From: a virus
Direction: 5' to 3' (one strand)
Virus record (IMG/VR): IMGVR_UViG_3300044691_000117
Coordinates: 1-30,233 of that record
Length of the DNA stretch: 30,233 bases
Position 1 is the stretch's first letter; every line of letters starts with the position of its first letter. The notes beneath the pieces were generated by a model that saw only the letters and a list, made by a program, of their open reading frames with translations, was not told where the DNA came from and did not search any database. Both the position numbers and the translations under genes were made by a program. Positions 20,959-27,333 of this stretch are shown here, piece by piece.

Positions 20959-22692
20959 ATGAACTTATTCGATACCTTCATCATGGATTCTGTTCGTCGC
21001 ACCAGTGACGGATATCTCACGGCGTTTGCCCGCGTGGCACGAACAGGTATCCAAGAATACAAAGGCCATGAAGTGGGCAGGCCTGATATGGAGACGGTGC
21101 GCGTCTATCGTCCTGCGGAAGAAGTATTTGCGCCGGATGCTATGAAGTCGTTCGCGCATCGGCCAGTGACGCTAACCCATCCGCGTGTCCCCGTCACCGC
21201 CAAGAACTGGAAGAGGTACGCTGGCGGTCAGACTGGCGGCGAAGTGGTGAGGGACTCTGAATTTATAAGAGTCCCCCTCGTGATGATGGATTCCAACCTG
21301 ATCGATGCTTACGAGAAGGGCGGCATCAAAGAACTATCGATGGGCTACTCGACCGAGCTGAAGTGGGACAAGGGCATCACCACGGACGGCGAGGCTTACG
21401 ACGCGATCCAGACCGAGATACGCGGCAATCATCTGGCGCTAGTGCCGACAGCGCGCGGCGGCGATCAGCTTCGGATCGGTGACAAGACCTCGGCTGATGA
21501 TCCTGACGACGATGAAGATGACGACGATCTGCTAGACGCCGACCTCAGCGCCAAGGGCCGCGAGAAAGAGGCCGAGTCCGGCGCAGCGATGCCTGACGGA
21601 AGCTTTCCGATCAAATCAGCCGAGGACGTAAAGCACGCTGCAGAGGACTGGGGCCGCGCTGGCTCAAAGCCCGACGTCAAGGCCCACATCATCAAGCGCG
21701 CCAAGGCGATCGGCGCCGAGAGCTCGTTGCCGAGCACGTGGACCGGCGATGCCAGGCCGCCGGGGCGAAAATCCAAGCCAAGGCAATGGCGCGATGCCGA
21801 GAAAGGCGCGCGCGTCAAGCTCGACGATCCCGGCGATCACAACCACGGCAAGGTCGGTGTCGTGCTTGGACAACATCCCACCGATCCCAACCGAACGCGC
21901 GTCAAGTTCGGCACCATGACCACCTCTCATCCGCAGTCGTGCCTGACCGCGTATGACGCCAAGTCCACGGATTTGATTTCCTGCCCGGAGTGCGGGGCGG
22001 ATGTTCCTGCCGACGCGGACGACTGTCCGTCGTGCGGCCACGCCATGTCAACCTCAACAACCAGAGACGGAGATATCAACATGAAGACGATCACGATTGA
22101 CGGCGTTCCGGTGAACGTAGCAGACGATCAGGGCGCAGCGATCATCGATCGCCACGTCACGCAACTGAGCGAAAAGATCAAGGACCAGAAGGCCAAGATC
22201 AAGGACGCAGAGGCCGCGACTGAAAAAGCCAATCAACTGGTGAAGGATTCCCAGACCGTCATCAGCGTCAAGGACGGCGAGATCGCGGTCTTGAAGAAGA
22301 AGGTCGAGGACGCGGCGATCACGCCGGAAAAACTCGATGTCATGGTCAAGGACCGCATGGCGGTGATCGATCGCGCTGCGCTGCTACTCGACAAGAACTT
22401 CTCCTATGACGGCAAGAAGGTCGAGGACATCCGCCGCGCTGCAGCGACCAAGTATCTGGGCGATGCTGTCAAGGACATGACCGACGATCAGGTCATCGGC
22501 GTATTTCTCGCGGCCACCAAGGACGCGAAGGACAACAACAGCGGCGGTACGCAGCCGCTGCGGCGCGCGCTCAGCCACCAGACCCACACCATCAGCGATG
22601 CGGCCGCCGAGCGAGACCAGTCCTACGAGGACTCGGTCAAGCGCCTCGCCGATGCATGGAAGACGCCTGCGGCCCGCGCCGCCGCAAGCTAA
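20959..22692 (+). CDS. DUF2213-type prohead protease and scaffold fusion
   Basis: From ATG 20959 (AGGA about eight bases upstream; ATGs at 20938 and 20953 are also possible) the product has 577 residues. Residues 1-170 resemble the DUF2213 prohead protease (RRTSDGYLTAFARVARTG, KELSMGYS with S127, GNHLALVPTARGG with H158). An acidic stretch follows (DDPDDDEDDDDLL). Next comes a helical module with KAHIIKRAKAIGAESSLP, then a zinc-ribbon C-P-E-C ... C-P-S-C (from residue 342), and after about residue 375 a long coiled-coil (LSEKIKDQKAKIKDAEAA). This matches a protease joined to a scaffold that guides capsid assembly and is then removed. An internal start at 22081 could make the scaffold alone. 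Confidence 0.85.
   Translation: MNLFDTFIMDSVRRTSDGYLTAFARVARTGIQEYKGHEVGRPDMETVRVYRPAEEVFAPDAMKSFAHRPVTLTHPRVPVTAKNWKRYAGGQTGGEVVRDSEFIRVPLVMMDSNLIDAYEKGGIKELSMGYSTELKWDKGITTDGEAYDAIQTEIRGNHLALVPTARGGDQLRIGDKTSADDPDDDEDDDDLLDADLSAKGREKEAESGAAMPDGSFPIKSAEDVKHAAEDWGRAGSKPDVKAHIIKRAKAIGAESSLPSTWTGDARPPGRKSKPRQWRDAEKGARVKLDDPGDHNHGKVGVVLGQHPTDPNRTRVKFGTMTTSHPQSCLTAYDAKSTDLISCPECGADVPADADDCPSCGHAMSTSTTRDGDINMKTITIDGVPVNVADDQGAAIIDRHVTQLSEKIKDQKAKIKDAEAATEKANQLVKDSQTVISVKDGEIAVLKKKVEDAAITPEKLDVMVKDRMAVIDRAALLLDKNFSYDGKKVEDIRRAAATKYLGDAVKDMTDDQVIGVFLAATKDAKDNNSGGTQPLRRALSHQTHTISDAAAERDQSYEDSVKRLADAWKTPAARAAAS
22081..22692 (+). CDS. Possible internal scaffold protein start inside the protease-scaffold gene
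   Basis: ATG 22081 is in frame with the longer gene and is preceded by ACGGAG about eight bases upstream. Starting here gives a 203-aa protein (MKTITIDGVPVNVADDQGAA) that is nearly all coiled-coil scaffold, without protease or zinc-ribbon. Nested scaffold genes of this kind are well known in tailed phages. No direct evidence of use is seen. Confidence 0.4.
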   Translation: MKTITIDGVPVNVADDQGAAIIDRHVTQLSEKIKDQKAKIKDAEAATEKANQLVKDSQTVISVKDGEIAVLKKKVEDAAITPEKLDVMVKDRMAVIDRAALLLDKNFSYDGKKVEDIRRAAATKYLGDAVKDMTDDQVIGVFLAATKDAKDNNSGGTQPLRRALSHQTHTISDAAAERDQSYEDSVKRLADAWKTPAARAAAS

Positions 22693-22729
22693 CCCCCGTT
22701 CAATTCTTTCAATCAGGAGAAAATTCAAA

Positions 22730-23233
22730 ATGTCTCAACCAGCTCCGGTCCAGTCGACCTATACCCGATACATGACGCCCGCCATGGCTGGCATGCCTGC
22801 CAGCATGACGGGCTGGGATGTCGACACCAAACTCTGCCAGGACGATAGCTCGCCCCCGGTCGGCATCGGCTTCGGCCTCGCCGTCTCACAAGGCAATGAC
22901 TCCGATCGCGCCGCCATCCTCGGCGTGCCGAGCGGCAAGGCGTTCGTCGGTATCACCCGCGCCAGGCAGGACCAGCCCAACCTCAGCACGGTCTTCACCG
23001 ACAAATACTTCGATGGCGAGAATATGGGCGTCCACGTTCGCGGCGACATTTGGGTCGTGGCCGAAGGCGTCGTGACCGTCGGGGAGGCCGTCTATGTCAA
23101 CACCACCACAGGCGCGCTCGGGCATTCCGGCGGCACCGTGATCAATGACGCGCGCTGGATGACCTCTGCGCTCGCTGGCGGGTTCGCCGTCGTGCGGCTT
23201 GGCGTTGCCACCGGCAACTCAGACGCCGGCTAA
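22730..23233 (+). CDS. Structural cement/decoration-like protein
   Basis: AGGAGA precedes ATG 22730. The 167-aa product (M-S-Q-P-A-P-V-Q-S-T-Y, then A-M-A-G-M-P-A-S-M, and G-D-I-W-V-V-A-E-G-V-V-T-V-G-E-A-V-Y-V) resembles the cement (Gp24-like or DUF2190-like) proteins that brace phage capsids, being beta-rich and lying directly before the major capsid gene. The match is by pattern and gene order. Confidence 0.7.
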   Translation: MSQPAPVQSTYTRYMTPAMAGMPASMTGWDVDTKLCQDDSSPPVGIGFGLAVSQGNDSDRAAILGVPSGKAFVGITRARQDQPNLSTVFTDKYFDGENMGVHVRGDIWVVAEGVVTVGEAVYVNTTTGALGHSGGTVINDARWMTSALAGGFAVVRLGVATGNSDAG

Positions 23234-23265
23234 CCCCTCAACAGGAACAGAAGGAAACTTTCACC

Positions 23266-24228
23266 ATGCGTCTCAACATGTTCGATTCCCAGCAAGCGCT
23301 CGGGTTTCTGACTCAGCAGACCTCTTACATCGAGAAAGAGGTCTACAAGATCCAGTACCCCGAGATCATCTATCAGCAGCTGATCCCGATCGATACTTCG
23401 GCCAACGAGTGGGCCAAGTCCGTGACCTACTTCATCATGGACCGGGTGGGGCAGGCTGACTGGTTCGACGGCACCGCGACCGACATGCGGCTGGCCGACG
23501 TCAACCGCGACAAGCGCGAGCAGACTATCGAGATGGCCGGCATCGGCTATCGCTATACCCTTGAAGAACTCGGCCAGGCCATGATGATCCCCGGTCTCAA
23601 TCTGACCGCGGAACGTGCCGAGGCGGCGCGCTTTGCCTACGAGTCGTTCATGGACAAGATTGCCTATGTCGGCAACTCGTCCAAGAACTTCACCGGGCTG
23701 ATCAACAACGCCAACGTGACGCGGGTCAGCGCGATCGCGGATGGCACAGGTTCGTCGGCGCTGTGGTCAGCCAAGACCGCAGACCAGATGGTGCGGGACG
23801 TCCAGGGTGCTCTCACGGGCGTTTACGAGGGCTCCCTCACAGTCGAAATGGCGGACACCGTGCTCCTGCCGATCGATGCCATCAACACGCTGTCGATCTC
23901 GCGCGTTCCCAACACCATGGAGACTGCGCTGAGCTACCTGTCAAAGAACAACCTCTACACGTTCACCACCGGCGGACCTCTCACCATCCGCGGTGTGCTT
24001 GGCTTGGGGACCGCGGGCAGTGGCGGCGTTGGGCGGCTGGTCGCATACAAGAAAGACCCTCGGGTGCTCAAGATGCATATCCCGATGCCGCACAAGTTTC
24101 TGCCCGTTTGGCAGACCGGGCCGATCACGTTCGACATTCCTGGCATCTCCCGCACCGGCCCTGTCGAGATTCGCCGGCCCGGCGCGGTGCGCTATGTCGA
24201 CGGCATCACCGACGGCACCACGCCGTAA
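23266..24228 (+). CDS. Major capsid protein (DUF2184 type)
   Basis: The 320-aa product has the marks of DUF2184 major capsid proteins: YPEIIYQQLIPIDTSANEWA, MRLADVNRDKREQTIEMAGI, GYRYTLEELGQAM, and a C-terminal KMHIPMPHKFLPVWQTG. These proteins adopt the HK97 fold. AGAAGGAAA precedes ATG 23266. It follows the protease-scaffold and cement genes in the usual order. A terminator-like hairpin lies just after its stop, fitting high expression of this gene. Confidence 0.9.
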   Translation: MRLNMFDSQQALGFLTQQTSYIEKEVYKIQYPEIIYQQLIPIDTSANEWAKSVTYFIMDRVGQADWFDGTATDMRLADVNRDKREQTIEMAGIGYRYTLEELGQAMMIPGLNLTAERAEAARFAYESFMDKIAYVGNSSKNFTGLINNANVTRVSAIADGTGSSALWSAKTADQMVRDVQGALTGVYEGSLTVEMADTVLLPIDAINTLSISRVPNTMETALSYLSKNNLYTFTTGGPLTIRGVLGLGTAGSGGVGRLVAYKKDPRVLKMHIPMPHKFLPVWQTGPITFDIPGISRTGPVEIRRPGAVRYVDGITDGTTP

Positions 24229-24233
24229 TACAA

Positions 24234-24259
24234 ATGGACGGGATGAAAATTCCGTCCAT
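24234..24259 (+). terminator. Hairpin after the major capsid gene
   Basis: ATGGACGG (24234-24241) and CCGTCCAT (24252-24259) form a perfect 8-bp stem with a 10-base loop, followed by CAAGTTTTCCCC. The T-run is short, so termination may be partial, lowering expression of downstream genes. Confidence 0.55.
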
Positions 24260-24297
24260 CAAGTTTTCCCCAATTAGAAAATAGCAGGAGAGCCCCT

Positions 24298-24585
24298 TTG
24301 CGCTACGACATCCATAATCCGACGCCTGCGCGGCGCGTCATTCACGACGGCATCGAGGGCAGCCAGCGCCCGATCACGATCGAGGCCGGCGGGGATCGCA
24401 AGAACGTGGCGCTGAGCGATGCGGTGGCCAAAGACCTGATGGCGCGCGCCAAGGCGGCGAAGGACGCCGAGGTCGTGCTGACGCCATGCGAGAACAATCC
24501 GCCGGAGCCTGAGCAAAGACCTCTGGATCAGAATTCATCCGCTGGCATGCGGCCAGCGCCTCAACATCCAGGAAAGCGATCATGA
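24298..24585 (+). CDS. Small hypothetical protein after the capsid gene (95 aa)
   Basis: TTG 24298 follows GCAGGAGA, the start chosen since no ATG fits. The 95-residue product begins MRYDIHNPTPARRVIHDGIE, then KNVALSDAVAKDLMARAKAA, with a Pro-rich end. It overlaps the next gene as ATGA. A head-completion or tail role is likely by place only. Confidence 0.6.
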   Translation: MRYDIHNPTPARRVIHDGIEGSQRPITIEAGGDRKNVALSDAVAKDLMARAKAAKDAEVVLTPCENNPPEPEQRPLDQNSSAGMRPAPQHPGKRS

Positions 24586-25175
24586 CGATAGAAACAGTAA
24601 ATGCTGGCCACGCCGTCGATGCCTCTGTTGTTCGTAACTCCGGCATTAAGGAAGAATTGTCAGCCCACGGCACCTATACCGCTGAGTGCTACGGGCCGGA
24701 CGGCGAATTGAAATGGCGGGATACCATAGACAACGTGGTATGCACCGAGGGCAAGAACCTTGCATTTGATACCTTCCTCGCCGGCTCGGCTTATACTGTT
24801 ACAGGGCCTTATATGGGCCTGATCAGCTCGGTGTCGTACACGGCTGTGGCAGCGACCGACGTTGGCAGCCAGATTGATGGCACCAATGGTTGGAAGGAGG
24901 CCGGCGGCACCAATGCGCCGACTTACACCGGTGTCCGCAAGACCTGCGCATGGTCCGCAGCCTCCGCAGGGGCCAAGGCGCTGTCCTCTGCGCTCGCCTT
25001 CGCCATCACTGGCACCGGTACCATCAAGGGCAGTTTCGTGCTGTTCGGTTCTGCTGCCGTCACGACCAAGGACAACGCGGCTGGCACGCTATGGTCCGCC
25101 GGATTGTTCACCGGCGGCGACAAGACCGTGGCCAACGGCGACACAGTCAACGTGTCCTACTCCACGAGCATGTAG
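24582..25175 (+). CDS. Phage structural protein, likely tail or head surface (197 aa)
   Basis: ATG 24582 overlaps the previous stop. The 197-aa product has a mixed N-terminal part (GTYTAECYGPDGELKWRDTI) and a Gly/Ala/Thr-rich beta-type body (SYTAVAATDVGSQIDGTNGW, then ALAFAITGTGTIKGSFVLFG) that is common in phage virion proteins. No exact family is assigned. Confidence 0.65.
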   Translation: MTIETVNAGHAVDASVVRNSGIKEELSAHGTYTAECYGPDGELKWRDTIDNVVCTEGKNLAFDTFLAGSAYTVTGPYMGLISSVSYTAVAATDVGSQIDGTNGWKEAGGTNAPTYTGVRKTCAWSAASAGAKALSSALAFAITGTGTIKGSFVLFGSAAVTTKDNAAGTLWSAGLFTGGDKTVANGDTVNVSYSTSM

Positions 25176-25233
25176 GATTCTCGGCACGGCAATCCTTCGC
25201 ATCTCGTAAATCGTAAAAACGGAAAGGCGCAAC

Positions 25234-25269
25234 ATGAAAGTTTTGTATATTGCGGAGGTGCAACCGTGA
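25234..25269 (+). CDS. Possible 11-aa leader peptide
   Basis: ATG 25234 with GGAAAGGCG upstream codes for MKVLYIAEVQP and stops at 25267-25269, overlapping the next GTG start (25266) as GTGA. It may couple translation or control the next gene. The peptide has no known family. Confidence 0.35.
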   Translation: MKVLYIAEVQP

Positions 25270-25808
25270 GTCGCCAGTATTTCATGGATACGCTGGCTGA
25301 TCCTCCGCTCGCCAACCTCACGGCGGTGACGGCGACGGTCGAGACGATTCTGTGGAACGTCTCGAACTATACGCCGATCAACGCCAATGATGCGCGTCCC
25401 GGCAAAATCTACAAGATGACGGCGGGCGGCATTGTCACGTTTGCCACTACGGGGCTCATCAGCGTCACGCCGAGGATAGGATTGACCGTGGGTGCCGGGA
25501 TTACCATGGGTGTGACGCCCAACCCGGTTAACGTGCCGGGCACCATCGAAACCAACGTCCCTTGGACGATGGAATTCAACATGGTGTGCCGAACCATCGG
25601 AGCACCGGGCGCGAACTCGACCTTTATCGGCACGGGTTGGATGAACATTGCCGGACTGGCGACAGCCGGACAGGCCATTTCGATCGGGTTCGGAGGCACC
25701 GTGGCGACGGCGGATGCTTCGATCGCCACCGGCATCTGCATCGGCTGGACGTTGACCGTGGCCGGATCGATCACCCCGCAATATGCATTCATCCAGAGCA
25801 TGAACTGA
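25266..25808 (+). CDS. Hypothetical virion protein (180 aa)
   Basis: GCGGAGG precedes GTG 25266. The 180-residue product is Gly/Thr/Ala-rich and beta-like (FATTGLISVTPRIGLTVGAG, then GWMNIAGLATAGQAISIGF). It lies between two virion-like genes. No family recognised. Confidence 0.6.
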   Translation: MSRQYFMDTLADPPLANLTAVTATVETILWNVSNYTPINANDARPGKIYKMTAGGIVTFATTGLISVTPRIGLTVGAGITMGVTPNPVNVPGTIETNVPWTMEFNMVCRTIGAPGANSTFIGTGWMNIAGLATAGQAISIGFGGTVATADASIATGICIGWTLTVAGSITPQYAFIQSMN

Positions 25809-25809
25809 G

Positions 25810-27333
25810 ATGCCCCTCGGGGATCTCGGCTCGTCGGTCTTCGTCGCGGGGTTCCGTGGTCCACATCCGATGCTCGATATGTATGTTCCGTCGTCGAAGA
25901 TGGCGAAATATACCATCAGCGGGGTTACTCGTAATTCGGCCGGTGTCGCGCTTGCCGGCTGCGTTGTCGAAGTATTCGAGACAGCTTCTGGCCTATTGCG
26001 GGCCGTCACCACGTCGGACGGCGGCGGCAATTACAGCGTGGACATCACCAGTTCGGAGACTGGCCTCACTTTTTTCGTCAACGCCTATCTGAAAGGTGGC
26101 GGCGCGCCCGACCTTGCGGGGACTTCGGTTAATACCTTGATTGGAGGACCCACCATCGCTCCGCGTCTTTGGGCGTATGTAGGAGACAGTGTTACCGCCG
26201 GCACCGGGTCCACTGCCCCATTTGGTTTTCCGCAACTTGCTATTGAGCATGCCGGGACGCGAAACGTCTCGCTTTTGTCCACCACTAACGGCACCGGCGG
26301 CCTGACAATGGCGCAGGTCGCGAATAATATTCCAGCGTTTATCGCAGCGGGCGCAAAAGGCATCGTGATTCAGGGCGGCATAAATGATGCAGTTGCGAAT
26401 GGTAGTGCCGTCGGCGTATTTGCGGCTTCAGCGACTACAGCCATAGGGTACTGTACCGCTGCGGGTATTCCCTGCGTGATGATGACGACGACGCCGACTT
26501 ATGCAGGAACAACGGGCGGTATCAATACCAGTACCGTTCAGGGCCTAATCTGGCAATACGTGCAATGGGTGCAGAACAATGCTCCCGGCCTCGGCGCGAC
26601 CGTGGCTGACGCCTATACCGCTATCGTCGATACCCCAGGTCCAACTGGGCAGATGCAGGCGCAATACAGTAATACGGCAACCGGCGGCCTTGGCGATAGC
26701 GAGCATCCTGGGCCGCTCGGCCATTACGCCATCGGCGTCGTAGTCGGGGCAGCTCAGGTCGCTGCGATGGCGGGAATGTCTCAAGTCGTCAATTATGCGA
26801 CGCTAAACAATATGCATCCCAATGCCTTGAACGCCGGAAGCGGCAGTTTGCCCAATAGCTGCGCATATGCGAATTTTGGCGGAACGACGTCAACCACCTC
26901 GATCATTACAGACGTCAGCGGGTTCTTGCCGGCGGGCAAATGGGCGCAGGCTGATACGAACAACGTCAGCGGCTCTAACTCGCTGAACACCTTCCTGTAC
27001 GCGATGAACGGTTCCGACTGGACCGCTGGAGATGTGATCGCTTACGGCGGTTATTTCCAGATCGAGGATACGGTGGGCAATTACAAATCCGACCTATTCA
27101 ACAACCTTTCATATGTCAATGTCGGTCTTTTCTTCGACGGGGCGGAAATCAGCGGCATTTCGATATCGGGGCCAAGCACCGGGCCATCACTTCAAGTGTT
27201 TAAGATCGGAAGTGGTGGCGTCCTTCAAATGGGTCTGCAATACAGCTTGAAAACTGGCACCGACATCAAAATACGTATTGGCAACATGTACGTCTATAAC
27301 CTGACGAGGCTCGGGTTGCTTGGAATCGTGTAG
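25810..27333 (+). CDS. Virion protein with SGNH/GDSL hydrolase domain
   Basis: The 507-aa product has three parts. Residues about 30-90 resemble a carboxypeptidase regulatory-like beta-sandwich (YTISGVTRNSAGVALAGCVV, then G-G-G-N-Y-S-V-D-I). Residues about 120-310 form an SGNH hydrolase: G-D-S at 125-127 with catalytic Ser127, G-G-I-N-D with Asn192, and D-S-E-H-P with Asp296 and His299. The remainder is a beta-rich C-terminal domain. It likely removes acetyl or similar esters from host surface sugars at adsorption. The ribosome site at ATG 25810 is weak; coupling to the previous gene is likely. Confidence 0.85.
   Translation: MPLGDLGSSVFVAGFRGPHPMLDMYVPSSKMAKYTISGVTRNSAGVALAGCVVEVFETASGLLRAVTTSDGGGNYSVDITSSETGLTFFVNAYLKGGGAPDLAGTSVNTLIGGPTIAPRLWAYVGDSVTAGTGSTAPFGFPQLAIEHAGTRNVSLLSTTNGTGGLTMAQVANNIPAFIAAGAKGIVIQGGINDAVANGSAVGVFAASATTAIGYCTAAGIPCVMMTTTPTYAGTTGGINTSTVQGLIWQYVQWVQNNAPGLGATVADAYTAIVDTPGPTGQMQAQYSNTATGGLGDSEHPGPLGHYAIGVVVGAAQVAAMAGMSQVVNYATLNNMHPNALNAGSGSLPNSCAYANFGGTTSTTSIITDVSGFLPAGKWAQADTNNVSGSNSLNTFLYAMNGSDWTAGDVIAYGGYFQIEDTVGNYKSDLFNNLSYVNVGLFFDGAEISGISISGPSTGPSLQVFKIGSGGVLQMGLQYSLKTGTDIKIRIGNMYVYNLTRLGLLGIV

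Noticed and set aside
25266-27333. Diversity-generating retroelement target
   Set aside because: No reverse transcriptase or template-repeat pair was seen in the window, and the beta-rich proteins have no C-type lectin end.
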